Shown piece after piece: positions 22,779 through 30,885 of a stretch of DNA of 38,149 nt. This DNA comes from Paenibacillus glycanilyticus (GTDB lineage: Bacteria > Bacillota > Bacilli > Paenibacillales > Paenibacillaceae), in assembly GCF_030161375.1 (NCBI RefSeq), contig NZ_BSSQ01000022.1:1-38149 (forward strand), given 5' to 3'. The notes under the pieces are model-generated. The model was not told the origin of the DNA. It made no database searches and saw nothing but the letters and a program-made list of their open reading frames with translations. Positions within the stretch are counted from its first letter, which is position 1, and each line of letters opens with the position of its first letter. The position numbers and the translations under genes are program-made.

Positions 22779-22808
22779 AAGCCTTAGCATCCGGCTGAGG
22801 CTTCTTTT
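22779..22808 (+). terminator. hairpin between fin and mfd, probable terminator
   Basis: A 9-bp stem with one G-U pair (22779-22787 with 22795-22803, core AAGCCTTAG) is followed by CTTTTCG. Confidence 0.55.
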
Positions 22809-22869
22809 CGATGATACCAATTGTAATTTGATGTCTTTGCTTGTGTATAGAAACGGGGTGCCTTCAAGA

Positions 22870-25800
22870 TTGAAAGCGTTAGTACAGGCTTTTGCCGCCG
22901 ATCCGGACGTACAGTCGATTATTGCTGGAGTCCGCAAAGGAATGCGCGAACAGATGATATCGGGACTTGCAGGCTCATCGAGGCAAGTACTCGTTGCGGC
23001 TGTGAAGGATGAGATTGACCGTCCGCTGCTTGTCGTTACGCATAATATGTATGCTGCACAAAAGATTGCAGAGGATTTGCAGGAATGCTGCTCTGCCAAT
23101 GATGTTTTGTTATATCCCGCGAATGAGCTGGTAGCTGCCGAAGCGGCGATCTCAAGTCCTGAGACGCTGGCGCAGCGAATGGATGTGCTGATCAGGCTGT
23201 CCGAAGGCTTCCGCGGGATTGTTGTCGTTCCGTTCTCGGGCATTCGCCGCTATCAACCGATTAAAGGTGTCATGTCCGACGCTAAAATTAACGTCAAAGT
23301 GGGAGACACCATTGAATTGGACGCGTTCCTCCGTCAAATGACGGGGCTTGGCTATGTTCGCGCGGACCGCGTGGAATCCAAAGGCGAGATGAGCGTACGG
23401 GGCGGTATTGTCGACTTCTATCCGCTTACCGCGGAGCTGGCCTACCGAATTGAATGGTTCGGCGATGAAGTAGATTCTATTCGTACCTTTGATCCTTCCG
23501 ACCAGAGGTCCCTTGATAACCTGCAGGAATTCACCGTACCGCCTTGCCAAGAAATTGTCGCGGATGCGCGCCGGTTCCACGCCGCAGCGGAACATGCGGC
23601 ATCGCTGCTATCCGAGCAGCTCGACAAGATGACGGACCGTACTGCTAAAGATCGTCTTCGCCAGGAAATTGGCGGCGAGATCGAGAAGCTGCGGGAGCAA
23701 GTCTATTTTGCGGAAATCTATAAATATATATCTTTGCTGTATCCTGAAAGACAAACGATCCTAGACTATATGCCGGAAGATACGGTCCTTATTCTAGATG
23801 AACCGACGCGATTAATTGAGACGGCGCGCCAATTGGAGCGGGATGAAGCGGAATGGTCCACGCATTTGTTGTCTAACGGCAAATCGCTGCCAACCTTTAC
23901 GCTTGCCAGGGATTCGGATGAGATTTTGCATCACCGCAAATTCCAAACGTTGTTTATGTCGCTGTTCCTGCGCCAGGTTCCTCATTCGCAACCGCAAAAT
24001 ATTCTTAATATGACCAGCCGCGCGATGCAAAACTTCCACGGGCAAATGAACGTGCTCAAGGCGGAGATGGAGCGTTGGAAAAAAACCGGCGCCAAAGTCA
24101 TGATGCTCGGCGGCAACGCGGAACGGTTAGACCGGATCCGCCGGGTGCTGCAGGATTATCATATCGAACCACCGATTCTGATTGAGGGCAACCTGCAATC
24201 CGGCTTTGAGCTGCCTTCTTCCCATCTTGTTATTATTACGGAAGGCGAGATGTTCTCGCAGAAGCAGCGCAAAGCGCGCCGGATGGATAAGAAGATCGAT
24301 AATGCCGAGCGAATCAAGAGTTATACGGAGCTGAAGGTCGGCGATTATGTCGTGCACCAGAACCACGGTATCGGCAAATATGTCGGCATCGGTACCCTTG
24401 AGATCGGCGGCATTCATAAAGATTATCTGCATATTCTGTATGCGGGCGGCGACAAGTTGTCCGTACCGGTAGAGCAGGTCGACATGATTCAGAAGTACGT
24501 CGGCAACGAAGAGAAAGAACCGAAGATTAATAAGCTGGGCGGCAGTGAATGGGTACGGGCGAAAAATAAAGTAAAAGCTTCGGTACAGGATATTGCCGAT
24601 GACCTGATCAAGCTGTATGCGCAGCGTCAAGCCGCGCCGGGATTTGCTTTTGGCCAGGATACGGCCTATCAGAACGAATTCGAAGCGATGTTCCCGTACG
24701 ATGAGACACGCGACCAATTACGGGCAATCGAAGAGATCAAGAAGGACATGCAAAAGTCGCAGCCGATGGACCGACTCCTATGCGGCGACGTAGGTTACGG
24801 CAAGACCGAAGTTGCGGTGCGTGCCGCTTTCAAGGCGGCCATTGAAGGCAAACAGGTTGCCATACTGGTGCCAACTACGATTCTGGCGCAGCAGCATTAC
24901 GAGACGTTCCGCGAACGGTTCTCGGGTTACCCGTTTAACATTCAGGTACTTAGCCGGTTCCGTTCCCGCAAGGAGCAGAACGATACGATGAAAGGGATCA
25001 AGGCAGGGACGGTTGACGTGGTGATTGGCACGCACCGTCTGCTCTCTCAGGATGTGATCTTCAAAGATCTCGGACTGCTGATCGTCGATGAGGAGCAGCG
25101 GTTTGGCGTATCGCATAAGGAGAAGCTCAAGAAGCTTAAGACGAACGTCGACGTACTGACTTTGACGGCAACGCCTATACCGCGGACGCTGCATATGTCC
25201 ATGCTGGGCGTAAGGGATCTGTCGGTTATCGAAACGCCGCCGGAAAACCGGTTCCCGGTACAGACTTACGTCGTGGAATACAACACCTCTCTAGTGCGTG
25301 AAGCCATCGAGCGGGAGCTCGCGCGCGGCGGTCAAGTCTATTACTTGTACAACCGCGTACAAGGGATCTATCAGATGGCCGAACAGATTAACGCGCTTGT
25401 GCCGGATGCGAAGGTTGCCGTTGGCCATGGCCAAATGTCGGAGCAAGAGCTTGAGAAGACGATCCTGGACTTCCTAGACGGCGAATCGGATGTGCTTGTC
25501 AGCACCAGTATTATTGAGACCGGCGTTGATATTCCGAACGTCAATACGCTCATCGTGCATGATGCGGACAAAATGGGCCTCTCCCAGCTTTATCAGCTGC
25601 GGGGAAGGGTTGGCCGTTCCAACCGGATTGCCTACGCCTACTTCACCTACCAACGGGACAAGGTGCTCACGGAGGTGGCGGAGAAACGTCTGCAGTCGAT
25701 CAAGGAATTTACGGAGCTCGGATCCGGCTTCAAGATCGCGATGCGCGACCTTTCCATCCGCGGAGCGGGCAACTTGCTCGGGGCTGAGCAGCACGGCTTT

Positions 25801-26397
25801 ATTGCGTCGGTCGGCTTTGATCTGTATTCGCAGATGCTCGCCGACGAGATTGCGAAGCGGAAAGCGGAGATGGACGGCGTGGAAGTGAAGGAAGAGCGCC
25901 GCGTCACGACGCTGATCGATGTAAGCATAGATGCGTATCTGCCGTCGGATTATATTTATGACAGCATCCAGAAGATCGAGATCTACAAGAAAGTGGCGAC
26001 GGTTACGTCAATTGACGAGTCGGAGGATCTTGCGGAAGAGTTGATCGACCGGTTCGGCAATTTGCCGCAGGCCGTTGATAACCTGCTTTCGGTTGCCCGG
26101 CTTAAGGTTTACGGCACGCAATACGGCATCGAGCAGATCAGCCAGAAGGGCGACGATCTAATCGTCCGCTTCAGCGAGCGCGAGAAGAAACGGATTGACC
26201 GCAAGCTGGTGGATCAGCTGTGCGCGCAGTTTGAGAACCGGTTCCGGCAAGGCGCCCTGCAAGACGAGTATCCAACGCTGTTACTGCGCGGCAAGGGGCT
26301 TGAAATGGATCAGAAAGTACAGCTGTTGGAAAGTTTCCTGAAGAAATTCAAGGATGCGAGAAAAGGCGAAGAAGCGCTGCAGGATGCCACCCCTTGA
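22870..26397 (+). CDS. mfd: transcription-repair coupling factor Mfd
   Basis: An ATP-dependent translocase that removes RNA polymerase stalled at DNA damage and recruits UvrA. With the TTG start at 22870 the protein has 1175 residues. Domains in order are the UvrB-like N-terminus, the RNA-polymerase-interacting domain (about residues 475-560, with the VGDYVVHQNHGIGKY motif), the two RecA-like SF2 helicase domains with Walker A GDVGYGKTEVA and the DEEQ box, and the C-terminal UvrA-binding module. The frame is open from 22828. The ATG at 22831 lacks a ribosome binding site, while GGGGTG sits 9 bases before the TTG, which begins at the family N-terminus. Confidence 0.95.
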   Translation: MKALVQAFAADPDVQSIIAGVRKGMREQMISGLAGSSRQVLVAAVKDEIDRPLLVVTHNMYAAQKIAEDLQECCSANDVLLYPANELVAAEAAISSPETLAQRMDVLIRLSEGFRGIVVVPFSGIRRYQPIKGVMSDAKINVKVGDTIELDAFLRQMTGLGYVRADRVESKGEMSVRGGIVDFYPLTAELAYRIEWFGDEVDSIRTFDPSDQRSLDNLQEFTVPPCQEIVADARRFHAAAEHAASLLSEQLDKMTDRTAKDRLRQEIGGEIEKLREQVYFAEIYKYISLLYPERQTILDYMPEDTVLILDEPTRLIETARQLERDEAEWSTHLLSNGKSLPTFTLARDSDEILHHRKFQTLFMSLFLRQVPHSQPQNILNMTSRAMQNFHGQMNVLKAEMERWKKTGAKVMMLGGNAERLDRIRRVLQDYHIEPPILIEGNLQSGFELPSSHLVIITEGEMFSQKQRKARRMDKKIDNAERIKSYTELKVGDYVVHQNHGIGKYVGIGTLEIGGIHKDYLHILYAGGDKLSVPVEQVDMIQKYVGNEEKEPKINKLGGSEWVRAKNKVKASVQDIADDLIKLYAQRQAAPGFAFGQDTAYQNEFEAMFPYDETRDQLRAIEEIKKDMQKSQPMDRLLCGDVGYGKTEVAVRAAFKAAIEGKQVAILVPTTILAQQHYETFRERFSGYPFNIQVLSRFRSRKEQNDTMKGIKAGTVDVVIGTHRLLSQDVIFKDLGLLIVDEEQRFGVSHKEKLKKLKTNVDVLTLTATPIPRTLHMSMLGVRDLSVIETPPENRFPVQTYVVEYNTSLVREAIERELARGGQVYYLYNRVQGIYQMAEQINALVPDAKVAVGHGQMSEQELEKTILDFLDGESDVLVSTSIIETGVDIPNVNTLIVHDADKMGLSQLYQLRGRVGRSNRIAYAYFTYQRDKVLTEVAEKRLQSIKEFTELGSGFKIAMRDLSIRGAGNLLGAEQHGFIASVGFDLYSQMLADEIAKRKAEMDGVEVKEERRVTTLIDVSIDAYLPSDYIYDSIQKIEIYKKVATVTSIDESEDLAEELIDRFGNLPQAVDNLLSVARLKVYGTQYGIEQISQKGDDLIVRFSEREKKRIDRKLVDQLCAQFENRFRQGALQDEYPTLLLRGKGLEMDQKVQLLESFLKKFKDARKGEEALQDATP

Positions 26398-26425
26398 TAT
26401 TTTATGGCGAAAAGCTGTCGTTTTC

Positions 26426-26434
26426 TGATACAAT
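26426..26434 (+). promoter_or_regulatory. extended -10 promoter candidate for the prsA-like gene
   Basis: TGATACAAT (26426-26434) is an extended -10 element 34 bases before the start codon; a second TACAAT overlaps at 26434-26439. No good -35 is seen. Confidence 0.4.
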
Positions 26435-26468
26435 ACAATAAACTTCTCAATTTGAAAGGGGATTCAGC

Positions 26469-27569
26469 ATGTTGCACACAACACGCAAATCGACATGGCG
26501 CAGAAGCGCGCTGCTTGTTATCGCGGCAGTGCTTGTCATGACGATTATGGCGGCTTGCGGTAATAATAAGGATAAAGAAGAGGGTTCCTCCGGCCTCACG
26601 TTCAAAGGAGCAGGCGAGGGTACGGTTGTTGCCACATACAAAGACGGCACGGTAACAGAACCGGAATTCAACAAATATCTCGATATCTTCAACATTATGC
26701 AGCCAGGCTATGAGCAAGTGATTGCAATCCCGCAATTCAAGGAGCAGCTGCTGCAGCAATTCGTATCCTATAAGATCCTGTCCGCGCAAGCGACAGAAGC
26801 TACGCTGAAAAAAGCCGGCGACGAAACGGACGAGCAGATGAAGAGCTTTGAAGACACGCTCAAAACAAATGCCGACGTGAAGAAAACGCTGGATGACAAA
26901 AAAGTATCGACGGACGACGTAAAAACTTACCTCAACCTGATGCTGGTTGTGGTTGAGCATATGAATTCGAAAGTTACAGACGACGAGATGAAAGCCGAAT
27001 ACGAGAAAAACGTCGGCAACTATAACCCTGTAACGGTTCGTCACATTCTTGTGGCAACAACAGATCCTGCAGATTCGACGAAAACACTCCGCACGAAAGA
27101 GGAAGCTCTTGCCCGCGCGAAAGAAGTGAAAGCGAAACTTGACGCAGGCGGCGACTGGACAGCTCTTGCGAAAGAGTACTCCGACGATACCGGCTCGAAA
27201 GATAGCGGCGGCGAATACAAAGACGCGAAAGCAAGCGACTGGGTAGAAGGCTTCAAAAACGCGGCTCTGACGCAACCACTCAATAAAATCGGCGATCCGG
27301 TTGAAACCGAATACGGCTACCATGTCATCGAGGTTGAGAAGCGCGACCAAGCCACGTATGACAAAATTACGGACGAGCAGAAGCAAGAAGTTCAAAGCGT
27401 TGTAGCATACAACCATATGAACACGTTTATGACGGACGAAATGCCGAAGCAAGACGTAAAGATTACATTGCCAGAGGCATCGCCTGAAGCATCCGCTTCG
27501 CCAGGCGCATCGGAGTCGCCAGCGGCATCCGAATCCCCTGCTGCAAGCGAGTCGCCAGCAGCGAAATAA
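26469..27569 (+). CDS. prsA: PrsA-like parvulin foldase lipoprotein
   Basis: A 366-residue extracellular peptidyl-prolyl isomerase. A signal peptide (about residues 1-29) ends in a lipobox with Met at -3 (MAAC), and C30 is the expected lipidation site. A helical SurA-N-like region follows, then a parvulin domain (about 188-285) starting VTVRHILVATTDP and including GGDWTALAKEYSDD. The C-terminal 30 residues are a Pro/Ala/Ser/Glu repeat (SPAASE), probably a wall-spanning or flexible tail. It assists folding of secreted proteins outside the membrane. In B. subtilis no such gene lies between mfd and spoVT. A strong terminator follows. Confidence 0.88.
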   Translation: MLHTTRKSTWRRSALLVIAAVLVMTIMAACGNNKDKEEGSSGLTFKGAGEGTVVATYKDGTVTEPEFNKYLDIFNIMQPGYEQVIAIPQFKEQLLQQFVSYKILSAQATEATLKKAGDETDEQMKSFEDTLKTNADVKKTLDDKKVSTDDVKTYLNLMLVVVEHMNSKVTDDEMKAEYEKNVGNYNPVTVRHILVATTDPADSTKTLRTKEEALARAKEVKAKLDAGGDWTALAKEYSDDTGSKDSGGEYKDAKASDWVEGFKNAALTQPLNKIGDPVETEYGYHVIEVEKRDQATYDKITDEQKQEVQSVVAYNHMNTFMTDEMPKQDVKITLPEASPEASASPGASESPAASESPAASESPAAK

Positions 27570-27574
27570 CTTAT

Positions 27575-27627
27575 AAAAAGGCTGTCCCACGGTCATCGAT
27601 GATGATTGGCGGGACAGCCTTTTTTTG
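27575..27627 (+). terminator. intrinsic terminator after the prsA-like gene
   Basis: A perfect 14-bp stem (27575-27588 with 27611-27624, core GGCTGTCCC) with a 22-base loop ends in a T-run. The leading As make it potentially bidirectional. Confidence 0.88.
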
Positions 27628-27650
27628 GACTTTCTTGTTTTTGTAAAAAG

Positions 27651-27669
27651 TGATATCATTATTATATCA
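27651..27669. promoter_or_regulatory. inverted repeat upstream of the SPFH gene, possible operator
   Basis: TGATAT (27651-27656) and ATATCA (27664-27669), 7 bases apart, sit between the terminator and the ribosome binding site of the SPFH gene. The promoter must lie here, so this may be a repressor site. No known motif is matched. Confidence 0.3.
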
Positions 27670-27692
27670 AAACAATATAAGGGGTGCTTTTC

Positions 27693-28565
27693 ATGAAGGA
27701 ATATAAAGCTTGGCACGTGAACGGATTCCTTGCCCTGCTGGCCGCGATCATTTCCTTTGCCGGCGGTATTGCGTTTATCGTGTATGGTTCCGATCAGATG
27801 GATCCGAATATTTATCTTATTGCCCTCGGTATATTGCTTGAACTAATCTTTGTGGTGGCCGTATCTTCCCTAACAATCGTTCAGCCGAATGAGGCGAAGG
27901 TAATTACGTTTTTTGGTACGTATGTCGGCACCGTCCGTGACAGCGGACTATGGATCGTTGTGCCTTTTACGAACAAGAAGAAGGTATCGATGAAGGTACG
28001 CAACTTCAACAGCCAGACGCTGAAAGTCAATGATGCGGAGGGTAATCCGGTTGAGATTGGCGCCGTCGTGGTGTTCAAGGTAACCGAAACGGCCAAAGCC
28101 TCCTTTGATGTCGACAACTATGAACGGTTTGTTGAGATTCAGAGCGAGACGGCGGTTCGTCATATTGCAGCACAGTACCCTTACGATACGTTTTCCGATA
28201 CTGACGTGCAGTCGCTTCGCGGCAATGCCGATGAGGTAGCGGCGGAGATGATGAAGGAGCTGCAAGAACGGCTCTCGGTAGCGGGGGTTGAAGTACTGGA
28301 GACGCGCCTGACGCATCTGGCGTATGCTCCGGAGATTGCGAGCGCCATGCTTCAACGCCAGCAGGCAACCGCGATTGTATCGGCACGCCAGCGCATTGTT
28401 GAGGGGGCTGTAGGCATGGTGGATTCCGCGCTTAAGCAGCTGGCTGAGAACGGAATCGAGCTGGATGAAGAGCGCCGCGCGGCAATGGTCAACAACCTGA
28501 TGGTCGCGATTGTATCCGACCGCGGAGCAACGCCGGTTATTAATACGGGCACGCTGTACTCCTAA
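27693..28565 (+). CDS. SPFH/band-7 domain membrane protein
   Basis: A 290-residue protein with two N-terminal membrane segments (about residues 10-33 and 40-60), then an SPFH (stomatin/prohibitin-like) domain starting near TIVQPNEAKVITFFGTY and running to about residue 230. The C-terminal helical part has the Ala/Glu-rich pattern usual in these proteins. SPFH proteins oligomerise at the membrane and scaffold or protect other proteins; the specific role is unknown. The frame opens at a GTG at 27684, but that overlaps the Shine-Dalgarno AAGGGGTG, so the ATG at 27693 is used. It is followed after 12 bases by a small Arc-like gene, clearly one operon. Confidence 0.85.
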   Translation: MKEYKAWHVNGFLALLAAIISFAGGIAFIVYGSDQMDPNIYLIALGILLELIFVVAVSSLTIVQPNEAKVITFFGTYVGTVRDSGLWIVVPFTNKKKVSMKVRNFNSQTLKVNDAEGNPVEIGAVVVFKVTETAKASFDVDNYERFVEIQSETAVRHIAAQYPYDTFSDTDVQSLRGNADEVAAEMMKELQERLSVAGVEVLETRLTHLAYAPEIASAMLQRQQATAIVSARQRIVEGAVGMVDSALKQLAENGIELDEERRAAMVNNLMVAIVSDRGATPVINTGTLYS

Positions 28566-28577
28566 GGGGACAGTCCA

Positions 28578-28757
28578 ATGGGGAAAGAGAAAAAAGCTTT
28601 TGCGCTCCGGCTTGATCCAGACTTGCACCGTGCCATTGAACAGTGGGCGAATGATGAATTCCGCAGTGTAAACGGACATATCGAGTTTTTGCTCAGAGAT
28701 GCGCTGAGCAAAGTGGGCAGACTTCCTAAACCGTCCGCCAAAAATCCCGATCAATAA
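28578..28757 (+). CDS. small Arc-like ribbon-helix-helix protein
   Basis: A 59-residue protein. The sequence KKAFALRLDPDLHRAIEQWA, then a loop and NGHIEFLLRDALSK, is the ribbon-helix-helix pattern: a beta strand with alternating polar residues, then two helices. Such proteins are dimeric DNA-binders, often antitoxins or autorepressors. AAGGGGAC lies 6 bases before the ATG. It lies 12 bases after the SPFH gene and a terminator follows, so the two are co-transcribed. No toxin gene is adjacent, which argues against a toxin-antitoxin role. Confidence 0.8.
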   Translation: MGKEKKAFALRLDPDLHRAIEQWANDEFRSVNGHIEFLLRDALSKVGRLPKPSAKNPDQ

Positions 28758-28767
28758 CGCTTTAGAG

Positions 28768-28807
28768 CCGTCATTTTGTCCTTAAGGGGAGGAAATGGCG
28801 GTTTTTT
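28768..28807 (+). terminator. intrinsic terminator after the SPFH-Arc operon
   Basis: A 9-bp stem with one G-U pair (28768-28776 with 28793-28801, CCGTCATTT/AAATGGCGG) is followed by TTTTTTA. Confidence 0.85.
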
Positions 28808-28905
28808 ATTGGAGTTGAATTTTTTCACGTGGAACAATTAGTGGGGTTAATTATTAAAAAGAAGGAAATGAAGCAAGGTTTTTGGCATAGAAGGGAATGC
28901 TTTAA

Positions 28906-29079
28906 ATGGTGATTTACGGCTTGTCTGAACTTATCCTTTCGAGTTGGCCTGGCTTCAGCAGGAACCGCATGATGCGGCGGAGGGCAGTGCATAAGAAATT
29001 GGGAGCCGATGAATACTATGGTCATATTCACAAACAAAAGAATTCGTTATCGAACGCGCTAAGGTATATGAGCAGCTGA
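28906..29079 (+). CDS. possible small ORF of 57 codons, unrecognised
   Basis: The gene-poor stretch 28808-29249 holds little I can name. One small frame starts at an ATG (28906) with AAGGGA 9 bases upstream and codes for a basic peptide with an RRR cluster and an HIHKQKN segment. It has no recognised family and may be chance. Within it, GCATA (28989-28993), 18 bases and AATACTA (29012-29018) resemble a sigma-G promoter with one mismatch, which could serve spoVT with a leader of about 230 bases. Confidence 0.2.
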   Translation: MVIYGLSELILSSWPGFSRNRMMRRRAVHKKLGADEYYGHIHKQKNSLSNALRYMSS

Positions 29080-29249
29080 CATGAACGTGAGAACCATACG
29101 GCAGCTTGGACAAGCGCTCCGCTAGCTGAATTAATCTCTTTTCCGCGAGAACGCTTTATTCCTTATGAAGTAAGCGACAATCGCTTGTTTATGAAGACAA
29201 AAAAGTATCCAGTGACTTAAAATCCTCTAGGAAAGTGGGGCAACAAGAA

Positions 29250-29789
29250 ATGAAAGCAACTGGAATTGTACGTCGCATCGATGATCTCGGGCGTGTGGTG
29301 ATTCCGAAGGAGATCCGCCGTACTTTACGTATTCGTGAAGGTGATCCGCTCGAAATATTTGTTGACCGCGACGGTGAAGTGATACTAAAGAAATATTCTC
29401 CAATTGGCGAACTTGGCGATTTTGCCAAAGAGTATGCCGAGTCGTTATTTGAAAGCACAAACCATGTAACTCTTATTACCGACCGCGATACGGTTATTGC
29501 CGTAGCGGGGGCTTCGAAGAAAGAACTGCTGGAGAAGCAGATCGGATCGATTCTGGAAAGCTGCATGGATAACCGCAAAACGGCGGAGGGCGCTTCCGGC
29601 ACATACGAGATTGTCAAGGATTTGCACGACACATACACCGCTTATGTTGCAGCGCCTATCGTTGCGGGAGGAGACCCGATCGGCACGGTTGTACTGCTGA
29701 GCAAGGATGAAGCGGTCAAAATGACGCAAATGGAAACGAAGATGGTTGAAACCGCGGCAGGTTTCCTTGCGAAACAAATGGAACAATAA
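29250..29789 (+). CDS. spoVT: stage V sporulation protein T (SpoVT)
   Basis: A forespore transcription regulator that adjusts sigma-G-dependent genes. The 179-residue protein (178 in B. subtilis) has an N-terminal AbrB-type domain (residues 1-50, KATGIVRRIDDLGRVVIP) and a C-terminal GAF domain (about 55-178). The frame extends to a GTG at 29235, but the ATG at 29250 is better spaced from GTGGGG and matches the family. It is the second AbrB-fold regulator in the window. A terminator follows and separates it from the convergent AraC gene. Confidence 0.95.
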   Translation: MKATGIVRRIDDLGRVVIPKEIRRTLRIREGDPLEIFVDRDGEVILKKYSPIGELGDFAKEYAESLFESTNHVTLITDRDTVIAVAGASKKELLEKQIGSILESCMDNRKTAEGASGTYEIVKDLHDTYTAYVAAPIVAGGDPIGTVVLLSKDEAVKMTQMETKMVETAAGFLAKQMEQ

Positions 29790-29801
29790 CCAGAGCATAC
29801 G

Positions 29802-29862
29802 AAAGGCTTGGCTTCCCGCAGGTGGTCGCAATCGCGATCAAGCGGAAAACCAAGCCTTTTTA
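29802..29862. terminator. shared terminator between spoVT and the AraC gene
   Basis: A perfect 10-bp stem AAAGGCTTGG (29802-29811) with CCAAGCCTTT (29850-29859) is followed by TTTA on the plus strand. On the minus strand the T-run is only three, so it works best for spoVT. Confidence 0.75.
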
Positions 29863-30708
29863 TAGTTGGTTCATATGGTCCCTGGAAGCACGGGGAGAGC
29901 TGCCGATAACTTTTTTGAACATTTTCGAGAATAGGAAAGGGTCCGTGTAACCGACGGAGCGGGCGATATCGCCAATCGTAAGTTCCTTGTGCTGTAACAG
30001 CTCCACTGCCCGGTTCATTCGAAAGCGAAGCAGAAAGGCCTGGAGGGATACGCCAAACTGCGCTTTGAATAAGCCCGACAGGTAAGTACGGTCGAGTCCG
30101 ACAAATTTGGCAATGTCCTGTATGGAGATTGGAAGGCTGTAACTGTTCTCGATAAAAGCAACGGCCTTATTGATATACGTCTCTCTGGTGTTAGCCGCAT
30201 AAGACGGTGGAGCCGGCTGTTTGCTGCAGGCGACTAGCTCGGCCATATATCGGTACAATAGGCTTTGGCTGTAGACGTCTCCGCTGTTTGGATAAGCATC
30301 ATGGGCTTGGTGGAATTGCTCGTAGCAATTCTCAAAAAAAGCATTTTGTTCCGCCGCTTCGAATATGGGGCTCGAATCGTTTAAGCCGGCGCGTTGCAAC
30401 AGCGTTTTGGCATGAAGGCCTTTCAAGCCAATCCAGGAGTACGTCCAAGGATCGGCCTCATCCGCTTTGTAATACACCAATGCACCGGGACTGATCAAAA
30501 AACCTTGCCCGGCCCGCAGATCATAACTAGCCTCTCCTGACCGGAATTGTCCGGTACCGCTATGAACGTAATGAAGAATATAAATATCCCTCAGACCGGG
30601 ACCCCAATAATGGCCGGGATCGCAATCCTGCTTGCCGTAGAATAACAAGCTTAAATCCATGTATCGTTCCGTAACGGGACTTGGAAGATGGAATTCGAAT
30701 ATAGGCAT
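29860..30708 (-). CDS. AraC family transcriptional regulator
   Basis: A 282-residue regulator. The N-terminal cupin-like sensing domain (about residues 20-150, with GSGEASYDLRAGQGFLISPG-type beta strands) likely binds a sugar or other small ligand. Two C-terminal helix-turn-helix motifs follow (about 180-280): IQDIAKFVGLDRTYLSGLFK and IGDIARSVGYTDPFLFSKMF. GGAGGA lies about 7 bases before the ATG. It is divergent from melA across 177 bases, the usual arrangement for a local activator, so it probably controls melA. The intergenic region shows no promoter I would defend. Confidence 0.88.
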   Translation of the reverse strand: MPIFEFHLPSPVTERYMDLSLLFYGKQDCDPGHYWGPGLRDIYILHYVHSGTGQFRSGEASYDLRAGQGFLISPGALVYYKADEADPWTYSWIGLKGLHAKTLLQRAGLNDSSPIFEAAEQNAFFENCYEQFHQAHDAYPNSGDVYSQSLLYRYMAELVACSKQPAPPSYAANTRETYINKAVAFIENSYSLPISIQDIAKFVGLDRTYLSGLFKAQFGVSLQAFLLRFRMNRAVELLQHKELTIGDIARSVGYTDPFLFSKMFKKVIGSSPRASRDHMNQL

Positions 30709-30885
30709 TGTGCAGGTCCTCCATAGAAATGGTCAAACAGCATGTACTCTTATTATAAAGCCGGCTCGTCATAAGGAAATGGGATTATGACAAATAAATA
30801 TGAGGCTTTGCCATGTTCGCTTATCCGCTTCGGTTATATAGTGAAGGTGTTGATTCCTTTACGATAACAGGAGGCGGAAATAAAG

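Noticed and set aside
26310..27716. A 468-codon frame antisense to the prsA-like gene
   Set aside because: It runs over the prsA gene, its promoter and terminator, and its Phe/Arg/Cys-rich composition is typical of shadow frames.
28808..29249. Another copy of the three-copy structured element in the spoVT upstream gap
   Set aside because: I looked for the conserved GCCTTTG, TTCAA and CAACAG segments with paired flanks and did not find them here.
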